A stretch of DNA of 28,995 nt from UBA2093 sp049454855 (GTDB lineage: Bacteria; Actinomycetota; Acidimicrobiia; Acidimicrobiales; Ilumatobacteraceae), in contig JBMUAQ010000011.1 in the NCBI GenBank assembly GCA_049454855.1, positions 1 through 28,995 of the forward strand, given 5' to 3'. The notes beneath the pieces were generated by a model that was not told the DNA's origin, did no database searches, and worked only from the letters and a program-made list of their open reading frames with translations. Shown piece by piece: positions 21,716 through 28,995 of this stretch. The position numbers and the translations under genes are program-made. Position 1 is the stretch's first letter; every line of letters begins with the position of its first letter.

Positions 21716-23265
21716 TCGTTGCTGCCTCCGGTGCGGATACCACCGCTTCGTTCCCGGTGCTCACGGTGCTGGTGCTCGTGCCGGTGCTGGGCGCACTCCT
21801 GGTGTCGGTGCTGAGCGAGCGTCGTCCCGAGTACGTGAAACTCGCAGCCCTCGCGTCGTCGGTGGTCACCGCCGGGGTGTCGCTGTGGATGCTGTCGTCG
21901 TTCGATTCCCATGAGGGCGGCTTCCAGTTCGTGACCCGTCACGCATGGATCGATGCCTGGGGCATCTCCTGGCATCTCGGTGTGGACGGCATCTCGTTGT
22001 TCCTCGTGGTGCTCACGGGGATCCTGTTCCCGCTCGTGATCGCCGGCGTCGACCCCCACCACGACGAGAAGCGGTACCTCGCGTGGTTGCTCCTCCTCGA
22101 GGCTGGCGTGATGGGCAGCTTCCTCAGCCTCGACCTGTTCCTGTTCTTCATCTTCTTCGAGATCGTGCTGGTGCCGATGTACTTCCTCATCGGCGGTTGG
22201 GGCTACGACCGGCGTATCTACGCGGCGACGAAGTTCTTCCTCTACACGATGTTCGGTTCGGCGTTCATGCTCGTGGGCATCATCGCCACCGCGGTGCTCG
22301 CACGCCGCGACATCGGCTACCTCACCTTCGACCTCGTGGAGATCGCGGAGCGGGCCGGGTTCGCCACCGCGACGGGTCGCTGGCTGTTCCTCAGTTTTGC
22401 CGTGGCGTTCGCCGTGAAGGTGCCGCTCTTCCCGTTGCACACGTGGCTGCCCGATGCGCACACCCAGGCCCCCACCGGCGGCTCGGTGATCCTGGCGGGA
22501 GTGTTGTTGAAGCTGGGCACCTACGGCTTCCTCCGCTTTGGTCTGTACCTCTTCCCCGGAGCCGCGCTCTGGGCGAAGCCGCTCTTCCTCACGCTTGCCA
22601 CCATCGGCATCCTCTGGGGTGCCGTTGCGGCCACCATGCAGACCGACCTCAAGCGGCTCGTTGCCTACTCCTCGGTTGCGCACCTCGGGTTCATCGTTCT
22701 CGGCACCTTTGCCGTCACGTCACAGGCGCTCACCGGCTCGGTGGTGCAGATGGTGAACCACGGTGTGTCCACCGGTGCGTTGTTCCTCCTCGTGGGCATG
22801 ATCTACGAGCGCCGGCACACCCGTGCGATTGCCGAGCTGCGCGGCATACAGGCCGTTGCGCCGGTGTTCGCGGCCGCGTTCATGGTGGTGATGCTCTCGT
22901 CCATCGGCGTGCCGGGCCTGAACGGTTTCGTCGGTGAGTTCCTCGTGCTGATCGGTTCGTTCGAGACCGCCCGCTGGTGGACCGTGGTGGCGGCAACCGG
23001 TGTGATCCTCGCCGCGCTCTACCTCCTGTGGGCCTACCAGCGGGTGTTCCACGGCGAGCCCGACGAGGCCAACTCCGGTTTCCGCGAGATCACCGCCCGT
23101 GAGGGTGCCCTCATCAGCGTCTTCATCGCCATCATCGTCTTCTCCGGCCTCTACCCGAAGCCGATGCTGGACCGGATCGAACCCAGCGTCGACCGCCTCA
23201 TCGAGCACGTGGAGAAGCACACTGATTACGTGGCACCGGCCCACGACAACGGGGGTCACGACTGA
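21712..23265 (+). CDS. nuoM: NADH-quinone oxidoreductase subunit M
   Basis: A 517-residue antiporter-like proton-pumping subunit. FFEIVLVPMYFLIGGWG carries the conserved glutamate and KVPLFPLHTWLPDAHTQAPT the conserved lysine and broken helix. The GTG start at 21712 overlaps the nuoL stop; the stop shares one base with nuoN. Full length with no disruption. Confidence 0.95.
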   Translation: MIVAASGADTTASFPVLTVLVLVPVLGALLVSVLSERRPEYVKLAALASSVVTAGVSLWMLSSFDSHEGGFQFVTRHAWIDAWGISWHLGVDGISLFLVVLTGILFPLVIAGVDPHHDEKRYLAWLLLLEAGVMGSFLSLDLFLFFIFFEIVLVPMYFLIGGWGYDRRIYAATKFFLYTMFGSAFMLVGIIATAVLARRDIGYLTFDLVEIAERAGFATATGRWLFLSFAVAFAVKVPLFPLHTWLPDAHTQAPTGGSVILAGVLLKLGTYGFLRFGLYLFPGAALWAKPLFLTLATIGILWGAVAATMQTDLKRLVAYSSVAHLGFIVLGTFAVTSQALTGSVVQMVNHGVSTGALFLLVGMIYERRHTRAIAELRGIQAVAPVFAAAFMVVMLSSIGVPGLNGFVGEFLVLIGSFETARWWTVVAATGVILAALYLLWAYQRVFHGEPDEANSGFREITAREGALISVFIAIIVFSGLYPKPMLDRIEPSVDRLIEHVEKHTDYVAPAHDNGGHD

Positions 23266-24779
23266 TGTCCGCTGCACTGTCCGGCTTCACGCAGCCCTCG
23301 ATCGAGTTCACCGATGTGCTGCCGCTTCTCATCTGGCTCGGCACCGTGTGCACGGTGCTGCTCGTGGGCTCCCTCGTGCCGCGGGTGCTCCGCGGGCGGT
23401 ACGCACTGCTGACATCCGCAGCCTCGGTTGCCGTCGTCATCCAGCAGACGGTGAAGTGGGACGACCTCGGCCGTGAGCTGCCCGGGACCGCGCTCGCCGA
23501 CGCCGTTGCGGTGGACCGTTTCTCCGTGCTCGCAACCATCGTGATTGCCGTCGCCCTCGCTCTCGTGGCGCCTGTGCTGCACGATCACCTCACCCGTCGG
23601 GGCGAGGACGGGCCGGAGCCGTATGCCATGTTCCTCACCGCCGCCATCGGTGCCCAGATCATGGTGAGCGCGAACGACCTCATCGTGCTCTTCCTCGGTC
23701 TCGAGACCCTCAGCCTCTCGCTGTACGTGCTGGCCGCGAGCAACCGTCGCAACGCGCGGAGCCAGGAGGCCGGACTGAAGTACTTCGTGCTCGGTGGCTT
23801 TTCGTCGGCGTTCTTCCTCTACGGCATCGCCATGATCTACGGCGCGACGGGGTCGACGAACCTGTCCACCATCGCAAACAGACTGGGTGGCTCGGTGAGC
23901 CTTGCGAACGACGATGCACTTCTCCTCGTCGGCATCGGTCTCCTCCTGGTGGGGCTCGCGTTCAAGGTCTCCGCCGTGCCGTTCCACTCCTGGGCCCCCG
24001 ATGTGTACCAGGGTGCGCCGTCACCCGTCACCGCCTTCATGGCCTCGGCCGGAAAGGTCGCGGCCTTCGCGGCGGTCCTGCGCGTGCTCACCACTGCACT
24101 CGACACGAGGGTGGACGACTGGCGGCCCGTCGTCTGGGTGCTCGCGGTGCTGACGGTGTCGGTGGGCTCCGTGATGGCGGTCGTGCAGAGCGACGTGAAG
24201 CGGATGCTCGCGTTCTCGTCCGTGTCGCACGCAGGGTTCGTTCTCGTGGGCGTCGAGGCGGCGTCACACGGCGGCTCCGGCCTGTCGTCATCGATGACAT
24301 ACCTGCTCCTGTACACGGTGCTCGTGATCGGCTCGTTCTCCGTCGTCTCCGTGGTTGCCGGTGATTCCGACGATGCAACGTCGCTCTCCGACTTCCGTGG
24401 TCTCGCCCGGACACGACCGGTGCTCGCGCTCGGGTTCACCGTGCTGCTACTTGCCCAGGCGGGCGTGCCGCTCACCGGGGGTTTCATCGCGAAGTTCGGC
24501 GTGATCAACAGTGCGGTGGAGGCGGAGAGCTACGTGCTCGCGGTTGCCGCGATGGTCGCGGCAGTCGTGGCTGCGTACCTGTACCTGCGGATCATGGTGA
24601 GCATGTGGCTCGATGATGCAGGTGACGGCGCCGGCCCGGTGGTCCCCCGCGCGACGGGTCTCGTGATCGCCGCGGCGGTGACGTTCACACTGTTCGTGGG
24701 CGTGTTCCCCGGCTGGCTGCTCGATGCCACCGAACTCGTCGATGTGCTGCGCGCCGTCGCCGTCGGAACCCAGGGTTAG
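23265..24779 (+). CDS. nuoN: NADH-quinone oxidoreductase subunit N
   Basis: A 504-residue antiporter-like subunit that completes the fourteen-gene set. FLGLETLSLSLYVL carries the conserved glutamate; FKVSAVPFHSWAPDVYQGAP holds the conserved lysine and broken-helix motif. It is the last gene of the operon; no stem-loop with a T-run follows, so the terminator is unidentified. Confidence 0.95.
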   Translation: MSAALSGFTQPSIEFTDVLPLLIWLGTVCTVLLVGSLVPRVLRGRYALLTSAASVAVVIQQTVKWDDLGRELPGTALADAVAVDRFSVLATIVIAVALALVAPVLHDHLTRRGEDGPEPYAMFLTAAIGAQIMVSANDLIVLFLGLETLSLSLYVLAASNRRNARSQEAGLKYFVLGGFSSAFFLYGIAMIYGATGSTNLSTIANRLGGSVSLANDDALLLVGIGLLLVGLAFKVSAVPFHSWAPDVYQGAPSPVTAFMASAGKVAAFAAVLRVLTTALDTRVDDWRPVVWVLAVLTVSVGSVMAVVQSDVKRMLAFSSVSHAGFVLVGVEAASHGGSGLSSSMTYLLLYTVLVIGSFSVVSVVAGDSDDATSLSDFRGLARTRPVLALGFTVLLLAQAGVPLTGGFIAKFGVINSAVEAESYVLAVAAMVAAVVAAYLYLRIMVSMWLDDAGDGAGPVVPRATGLVIAAAVTFTLFVGVFPGWLLDATELVDVLRAVAVGTQG

Positions 24780-24781
24780 GA

Positions 24782-24874
24782 ATGCCGGGGCACGGCCTCG
24801 TTCTGCTCGCCACCAGGAGCGAGCGTGAGTCGATCACGACGGTCCTCGACGAGGTGAGTTCGCCGCGCAACTGA
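24782..24874 (+). CDS. Possible 30-residue ORF after nuoN
   Basis: An open frame of 30 codons starts two bases after the nuoN stop and fills most of the 117-base gap to the crotonase gene. The peptide has no recognised motif and no clear ribosome site of its own. It could be translated by reinitiation, or be chance in GC-rich DNA. Confidence 0.15.
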   Translation: MPGHGLVLLATRSERESITTVLDEVSSPRN

Positions 24875-24883
24875 GGCCGGCGG

Positions 24884-24889
24884 TACTGT
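24884..24889 (+). promoter_or_regulatory. Possible -10 element of a leaderless promoter
   Basis: TACTGT fits TANNNT and ends seven bases before the crotonase ATG at 24897. The surrounding GTACTGTTCGG closely matches GTACGGTTCGG before the thioesterase start at 1623. There is no Shine-Dalgarno sequence, so the message probably begins at the start codon. No -35 recognised. Confidence 0.45.
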
Positions 24890-24896
24890 TCGGCGC

Positions 24897-25637
24897 ATGG
24901 CAGTCGACACAGATTTCAGGGACAACGTCCTCACCGTCACCATCAACCGTCCGGAAGCGGGCAACGCACTGAACTCGGAGGTGGGCGACGGTCTCGTCGC
25001 GGCGTTCGAGCGCGCCGCACAGGACGACGTGCGTGCGGTGATCCTCACCGGGGCGGGGGAGAAGATCTTCTGTGCGGGCATGGACCTCAAGGCGTTCGCA
25101 TCAGGTGACGGCATCGCGAAGGTGGGTGCCGGCATGAGTGCCCTGCGCACCTGCAAGAAGCCGCTCATCGCGGCGGTGAACGGTCATGCGCTGGCGGGCG
25201 GTTTCGAGCTGGTCCTCAACTGTGACCTCGTGGTGTCGGTGGACGGCATTCGCTTCGGTATCCCCGAGGTGAAGCGCGGTCTCTACGCGGCCGGCGGCGG
25301 CACGCGTCTGCCGCGGCGCATCCCGCTCGCGGTCGCCCTCGAGATGGGCCTCACCGGCGATCCCATCACCCCGCAGCGCGCACTCGAGCTCGGTCTCATC
25401 AACCAGGTGGTCGACCGCAGCGAACTGATGAACGCCGCGCATGCACTCGCGGCACGCATCACCTGCAACGGCCCCATCGCTGTGCAGTGGACCAAGGAAC
25501 TGATGTGGGACGAACTCGGTGAGCCCGGTGCGGACAAGCAGCGCGAGGCAACCGCGAAGGTGTTCTCCAGCGAGGACGCGAAGGAAGGCGCCACTGCGTT
25601 CGCCGAGAAGCGCGCCCCCGTCTGGAAGAACCGCTGA
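24897..25637 (+). CDS. Enoyl-CoA hydratase/isomerase family protein (crotonase)
   Basis: A 246-residue single-domain crotonase acting on acyl-CoA thioesters in the cytoplasm. The oxyanion-hole stretch CAGMDLK begins at residue 59 and the second half GHALAGGFELVLNCD (96-110) carries E104. E124 in FGIPEVKRG aligns with the second catalytic glutamate of rat enoyl-CoA hydratase, so both acid residues needed for hydration are present. The length, slightly shorter than the usual 255-260, is within range. The substrate is not evident. The convergent hydrolase gene ends four bases after its stop. Confidence 0.9.
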   Translation: MAVDTDFRDNVLTVTINRPEAGNALNSEVGDGLVAAFERAAQDDVRAVILTGAGEKIFCAGMDLKAFASGDGIAKVGAGMSALRTCKKPLIAAVNGHALAGGFELVLNCDLVVSVDGIRFGIPEVKRGLYAAGGGTRLPRRIPLAVALEMGLTGDPITPQRALELGLINQVVDRSELMNAAHALAARITCNGPIAVQWTKELMWDELGEPGADKQREATAKVFSSEDAKEGATAFAEKRAPVWKNR

Positions 25638-25641
25638 CGCC

Positions 25642-26334
25642 CTAGCGGCGCGCGGCGGCAACGAGAGCGTCGAACAGGCCCTGGTTCGGGGCGTCCTCGG
25701 CGGCGGTGTCCTCGGGGTGCCACTGCACGCCCACGACCCACCCGGCTGACGCGTGCTCGACGGCCTCGATGGTGCCGTCGGCTGCCGTGGCCACAACGGT
25801 GAGACCGGGGGCGAGGGAGTCGATCGCCTGGTGATGGAACGAGTGCACCAGGGGTTCGTGGGTGCCCATGGCCGACGCGACGCGTGACCCGGGCACCACG
25901 CTCACCGTGTGCATCGTGTCGCGGTGGTCGGCGGTGGAGGGGAGGTGCTGGATCAGTGTCCCCCCGAGCGCGACGTTCAGCACCTGGTGCCCGCGGCACA
26001 CGGCGAGCACCGGAATGTCGGCCTCCACCGCGCGGCGCACCGCCTCGATCTCGAAGGAATCCTGCGCGGGGTCGACCCCGTAGAGCCTCGCGTTCTCGGT
26101 GTGTCCGTAGGCGCGCGGGTCCACGTCACCGCCGCCCAGGAGGATGAGTGCGTCGCACCGCGACACCGCCTCCATGGTTGCATCCGTGCCCGATCCGGGC
26201 GGGACGACCACCGGCACGGCACCGGCGCGCTGCACGGCATCCACGTACAGACGCCCGGCAATCACCACGGGTGTGCGCGCGTTCTCCGATGCCGCGGCAC
26301 GCTTGCCGAGGATCGCCACGAGCGGTGTGCTCAC
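25642..26334 (-). CDS. Gamma-glutamyl-gamma-aminobutyrate hydrolase family (peptidase C26) protein
   Basis: A 230-residue class I amidotransferase-like hydrolase, related to PuuD, which releases GABA from gamma-glutamyl-GABA in putrescine breakdown. The nucleophile is C113 in AVCRGHQVLNVALGG; H206 and E208 (QWHPED) complete the triad; LILLGGGDVDP (63-73) is the family signature before the active site. The GTG start overlaps the stop of the threonine ammonia-lyase gene (GTGA), so the two are probably co-translated. No other putrescine gene is in view, so the true substrate may be another gamma-glutamyl amide. Confidence 0.88.
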   Translation of the reverse strand: MSTPLVAILGKRAAASENARTPVVIAGRLYVDAVQRAGAVPVVVPPGSGTDATMEAVSRCDALILLGGGDVDPRAYGHTENARLYGVDPAQDSFEIEAVRRAVEADIPVLAVCRGHQVLNVALGGTLIQHLPSTADHRDTMHTVSVVPGSRVASAMGTHEPLVHSFHHQAIDSLAPGLTVVATAADGTIEAVEHASAGWVVGVQWHPEDTAAEDAPNQGLFDALVAAARR

Positions 26335-27557
26335 CGCACCGCCACCTTCTCGATGCCGTACCCGGCGGCGGCTGCCGCCGCCACCACGGTGTCGGCGTGT
26401 GCAGAGTCACGCACCTCGAGCACGGCCTGCACGCCGGTCTCGCGCACGTGGAGGTCGACACCCTCGCGCACGTGCTCCACCTCGATCAGGTTGGCCCCGT
26501 TCGCGGCGAACAGCGAGAGCAACCCGGCGAGCCCGCCCGGACGGTCGGAGATACGGGCGAACACGATGAGACGGCGTCCGGCCTTCGTCTCGTGGCGCCG
26601 GATGAGCCCCGGCACGACGCCGAGGTCCACGTTCCCGCCGGAGAGCACCACACAGGTGGCGCCGTCACGGCCGGGTTTCACTGCTCCGCTGAGAAGTGCC
26701 GACACCCCCACAGCACCGCCGCCCTCCACGTAGAGCTTGCTTCGGTCGAGCAGCAGCATCATCGCGTCGGCGACGGAGTCCTCCTCGACCACCACCACCT
26801 CGTCGACGTATCTCTCCACCAGCGGCCGCGTGATGTCACCGGGCCACTTCACGGCGATGCCGTCGGCAAGAGTGACGATCGGGCCCTCGACCGGGGGCAT
26901 GCCTGCGTACGGTGCGCACGCACGCACCTGCACACCGATCACCCGCACGTCGGGCAACAGTGTCTTCAGCACCCATGCCGCACCGCCGGTGAGGCCGCCG
27001 CCGCCGAGCGGAATGACCACTTGCTCGAGGTCGGCGATGTCCTCGGTGAGCTCGAGACCGAGTGTTGCCTGACCCGACACGACCGCGGGGTCATCGAACG
27101 GATGGCAGAAGTTCATGCCGGTGGACTCCGCGTGACTGCGTGCGAGTGCGACCGCGTCGGTGAGGGTGTCGCCGCCCTCCGACAGTTCGGCACCGTACGA
27201 GCGGACCGCCTCCATCTTCGACAGCGACGCACCCGCGGGCACGAAGATGCGGCACGGAACGCCGCGGTGACGCGCCGCGAACGCCAGTGACTGTGCGTGG
27301 TTGCCCGCGCTCCCGGCCACGACCCCGGCCGCCGCGGCATCGCCGAGGTCGGCGATCTTGCTCATGGCACCGCGGATCTTGAACGAACCGGTCCGCTGGA
27401 GGTTCTCGGCCTTCAGCACCACCTGGCCCCCGCACATCTCCGAGAGCGCAGCCGACTCGGTGACGGGCGTGCGCTTCACCACCCCGAGTCCGGCCTGCCG
27501 TGCGGCCTGCACCGAACCGAGCGAAATCGGGTCGTCCGTGTGTGATGTTCGACCCAT
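26331..27557 (-). CDS. ilvA: Threonine ammonia-lyase with C-terminal ACT domain
   Basis: A 408-residue PLP enzyme that deaminates threonine to 2-oxobutanoate, the first step to isoleucine. The Schiff-base lysine is K60 in TGSFKIRGA; SAGNHAQ (about 83-89) and the glycine loop LGGGGLTGG bind cofactor phosphate and carboxylate. Residues from about 330 form one ACT domain (LIVFARISDRPGGLAGLL), giving the medium-length form rather than the long E. coli IlvA with two ACT-like domains. The frame opens at 27683, but ATG 27557 is chosen since the family sequence starts just after it and a TACGGT element ends exactly seven bases before it. There is no ribosome site, suggesting a leaderless message. The symbol covers both biosynthetic and catabolic forms. 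Confidence 0.9.
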   Translation of the reverse strand: MGRTSHTDDPISLGSVQAARQAGLGVVKRTPVTESAALSEMCGGQVVLKAENLQRTGSFKIRGAMSKIADLGDAAAAGVVAGSAGNHAQSLAFAARHRGVPCRIFVPAGASLSKMEAVRSYGAELSEGGDTLTDAVALARSHAESTGMNFCHPFDDPAVVSGQATLGLELTEDIADLEQVVIPLGGGGLTGGAAWVLKTLLPDVRVIGVQVRACAPYAGMPPVEGPIVTLADGIAVKWPGDITRPLVERYVDEVVVVEEDSVADAMMLLLDRSKLYVEGGGAVGVSALLSGAVKPGRDGATCVVLSGGNVDLGVVPGLIRRHETKAGRRLIVFARISDRPGGLAGLLSLFAANGANLIEVEHVREGVDLHVRETGVQAVLEVRDSAHADTVVAAAAAAGYGIEKVAVR

Positions 27558-27563
27558 CGGACA

Positions 27564-27570
27564 TACCGTA
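27564..27570. promoter_or_regulatory. Near-symmetrical bidirectional -10 element
   Basis: TACCGTA reads as TACCGT on the plus strand and TACGGT on the minus strand, both fitting TANNNT. On the minus strand it lies seven bases before the ilvA ATG (27557); on the plus strand the GTG at 27577 is seven bases after TACCGT. Neither gene has a Shine-Dalgarno sequence. One site could therefore drive two divergent leaderless messages. Confidence 0.45.
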
Positions 27571-28272
27571 ATGGTCGTGCGGGCGGCGCTGATCGGAAAT
27601 CGCGACGACATGGATCCCGGTCTCGTGGGCCATGCCCTGCGCCGCCGCGGGGTGACCTTCGTGGAACTGCACCGCGAGGACACGGGTGCATGGCCCGGGC
27701 CGCGGGAGGTCGATCTGGTCCTCAGCCTGGGCAGTTCATGGAGTGCGTACTGGCCCGAGATCGCCGGACCCGTGGGTGCCGAACAGCGGTTCCTGGCCTC
27801 CTCACATGAAGCCGGTGTCCCGGTGCTGGGGCTGTGTTTCGGTGCCCAGCAGCTGTCGCTTGCGCTCGGGGGCAGGGTGGAACGTTCACAAATGCACGAA
27901 ATCGGCTGGCACGAGGTCCGACTGCTTTCGGAAACCGGGGCCGGGGCCGCCGAGGTGCTTGCCGGGACCTGGTTCCAGTGGCATTACGACCGATTCACGG
28001 TGCCGTCCGGTGCCACCGCTCTCGCCGACAGCCCCGTGTCGCCGCAGGCCTTCTCGTCCGGCCGGTCGCTCGGGCTGCAGTTCCACCCAGAGGTCACGGA
28101 GACGATCGTGCGCCGATGGGCGAGTGACGGGGGTGACACCGAGCTTGTCGATGCCGGGGTGGACCGGGGGCAGCTGCTGGAGAACACCCGCCGCGCGATG
28201 GACACGGTGGAGCCCCGTACCGAGGCCCTGATGGAGTGGTTCCTGAGCGCGGTGGCACAAACGCACACCTGA
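27571..28272 (+). CDS. Class I glutamine amidotransferase-like protein
   Basis: A 233-residue stand-alone GATase1 domain of the GuaA/TrpG type. The nucleophile elbow is GLCFGAQQLSLALGG and the C-terminal QFHPEV supplies histidine and glutamate of the triad, so amide hydrolysis looks intact. About 30 further residues follow. No synthetase partner is adjacent, as is typical for the GMP-synthase-like amidotransferase family of unassigned function. ATG 27571 is listed as the start, but the -10-like TACCGT abuts it; if the message is leaderless the start is GTG 27577, two codons later. It is divergent from ilvA across only 13 bases. Confidence 0.85.
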   Translation: MVVRAALIGNRDDMDPGLVGHALRRRGVTFVELHREDTGAWPGPREVDLVLSLGSSWSAYWPEIAGPVGAEQRFLASSHEAGVPVLGLCFGAQQLSLALGGRVERSQMHEIGWHEVRLLSETGAGAAEVLAGTWFQWHYDRFTVPSGATALADSPVSPQAFSSGRSLGLQFHPEVTETIVRRWASDGGDTELVDAGVDRGQLLENTRRAMDTVEPRTEALMEWFLSAVAQTHT

Positions 28273-28330
28273 CGGGCCCGACCATGTGCGCCGCATCGAC
28301 GGGGCAAGTTGGGGTGTGCATAACGGCCCG

Positions 28331-28339
28331 TAGTAGTTT
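28331..28339 (+). promoter_or_regulatory. Possible promoter of the second nuo cluster
   Basis: TAGTAGTTT contains TAGTTT (28334-28339), which fits TANNNT and lies three bases before ATG 28343 or nine before ATG 28349. TTGGGG at 28309-28314, nineteen bases upstream, is a weak -35. No Shine-Dalgarno sequence precedes either ATG, so a leaderless start at 28349 is possible. The rest of the 70-base gap holds no gene. Confidence 0.3.
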
Positions 28340-28342
28340 CGA

Positions 28343-28714
28343 ATGCTGATGTCCCCCTTCCTGCGGTCCTATCTCACCGTGGTCTGGTTCGGTCTTGCTT
28401 CCTTCCTCGTGGCCGGCCTGCTCCTCGGTCTGTCGGCCCTCCTGCGCCCCAGCAATCCCACGCCGGAGAAGCTGATGCCGTACGAGAGCGGCGTCGACCC
28501 GGTGGGGGACGGCTGGGCCCAGAGCCAGGTGCGGTACTACGTGTACGCACTGCTCTTCGTGATCTTCGACGTGGAGGCGGTGTTCATCTTCCCGTGGGCC
28601 ACCCAGCTGGAGCGCTACGCCGGCTTCGGTCTGGTGGAGATGGGCATCTTCGTCGCCATCCTCGTGCTCGGTCTCGTCTATGCGTGGCGCAAGCGCGTCC
28701 TGCGGTGGGTGTAG
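28343..28714 (+). CDS. nuoA2: Second NADH-quinone oxidoreductase subunit A
   Basis: A 123-residue three-span NuoA paralogue. The loop reads PYESGVDP with serine where the first copy has cysteine, and the second span reads YALLFVIFDVEAVFIFPWA, which resembles cyanobacterial and plastid NdhC and other compact NuoA proteins more than the nuoA copy at 9717. It lacks the long C-terminal tail of that copy. ATG 28343 gives the longest product; ATG 28349 is an alternative. It begins a second cluster with nuoB2 nine bases downstream. Confidence 0.9.
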   Translation: MLMSPFLRSYLTVVWFGLASFLVAGLLLGLSALLRPSNPTPEKLMPYESGVDPVGDGWAQSQVRYYVYALLFVIFDVEAVFIFPWATQLERYAGFGLVEMGIFVAILVLGLVYAWRKRVLRWV

Positions 28715-28719
28715 GAGGT
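28713..28719 (+). promoter_or_regulatory. Ribosome binding site of nuoB2
   Basis: AGGAGGT, a full Shine-Dalgarno match, lies four bases before the ATG at 28724 and overlaps the end of nuoA2. It fixes this start and is much stronger than sites in the first nuo operon. Confidence 0.8.
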
Positions 28720-28723
28720 CGAA

Positions 28724-28995
28724 ATGGGACTCGTTGACCGCGGACGGCTGCCCAAGCCGCTGACATCCCTCTTCAACCTGGGCCGCTCGTACTCCATGTG
28801 GGTGTACCAGTGGGGCCTCGCGTGCTGTGCCATCGAGATGGGCGCCGCTTTCGGCTCGCCCCGCTACGACGTCATGCGTCTCGGGGTCATCCCGCTGCCG
28901 GCGAGCCCGCGGCAGGCCGACCTCGTGGTGATCTCCGGAACCGTCACCGACAAGATGGCCCCGGCCATCAAGCGTCTCTACGAGCAGATGCCCGA
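28724..28995 (+). CDS. nuoB2: Second NADH-quinone oxidoreductase subunit B, 3' end beyond window
   Basis: The first 90 residues of a NuoB paralogue, cut by the window edge. C34-C35 (WGLACCAIEMG) are the paired N2 ligands; SPRQADLVVISGTVTDKMAP follows. The sequence GTVTDKMAPAIKRLYEQMP resembles NdhK and the second NuoB of some actinobacteria rather than the first copy (GRVSQKMAPVLRQVYDQM). The remaining two ligands lie beyond the window. It indicates a second complex I or a partial version of it. Confidence 0.92.
   Translation, partial: MGLVDRGRLPKPLTSLFNLGRSYSMWVYQWGLACCAIEMGAAFGSPRYDVMRLGVIPLPASPRQADLVVISGTVTDKMAPAIKRLYEQMP

Noticed and set aside
25631..25648. CCGCT / AGCGG stem over both convergent stops of crotonase and hydrolase, as a bidirectional terminator.
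   Set aside because: Only five base pairs, eight-base loop and no T-run; such stems are expected by chance at this GC content.
28272..28331. Inverted repeat ACGGGCC (28272-28278) and GGCCCGT (28325-28331) before nuoA2.
   Set aside because: Seven bases of pure GC-rich sequence 46 bases apart is likely chance, and the first arm overlaps the amidotransferase stop.

Overview
This window is high-GC bacterial chromosome. NuoA, NuoB and NuoD are of actinobacterial type, and a menaquinone-type prenyl reductase gene is present. The split cytochrome b points away from Mycobacterium, Streptomyces and Corynebacterium, which carry one long fused QcrB, and suggests a deep-branching actinobacterium such as Acidimicrobiia. 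That placement is inference from protein character, not from a marker gene. The organism appears to be an aerobic or facultative respirer using menaquinone.

Layout. Bases 3-2057 (+) hold the 3' part of hemL, a secreted or anchored four-cysteine protein of unknown function, and a hotdog thioesterase. Bases 2054-4242 (-) hold a prenyl-chain reductase (menJ-like) and, upstream of it, a membrane-anchored monoheme cytochrome c. A roughly 300-base divergent control region follows (4243-4541). From 4542 to 24779 (+) there is one unbroken run of 21 genes, none more than 40 bases from the next: a small membrane protein, a dicluster ferredoxin, split cytochrome b (b6-like then subunit IV-like), a Rieske protein, a diheme cytochrome c, a three-span membrane protein of unknown function, and then all fourteen complex I genes nuoA to nuoN in canonical order. 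After this come a crotonase (+), a gamma-glutamyl hydrolase and a threonine ammonia-lyase (-), a class I glutamine amidotransferase (+), and the start of a second nuo cluster (nuoA2, partial nuoB2) that runs off the end.

How the genes work together. Complex I (NADH:menaquinone) and a cytochrome bc complex (menaquinol:cytochrome c) look co-transcribed, while a membrane cytochrome c that could carry electrons onward and a possible menaquinone-tail reductase are divergently transcribed from the same control region. The locus reads as a respiratory island from NADH to cytochrome c; no terminal oxidase is visible.

Most notable: (1) cytochrome b has b6-type histidine spacing and a cysteine exactly where b6f and Bacillus-type enzymes covalently hold an extra heme; (2) a ferredoxin and membrane-protein pair heads the bc genes; (3) a short N-terminal motif (TEIPEHLL) is shared by the divergent cytochrome c and the subunit IV-like protein; (4) a TAC-N-GT element sits 6-7 bases before several start codons lacking Shine-Dalgarno sequences, suggesting leaderless mRNAs, including one near-symmetrical bidirectional promoter. 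No tRNA, rRNA, CRISPR, insertion sequence or broken gene was seen.
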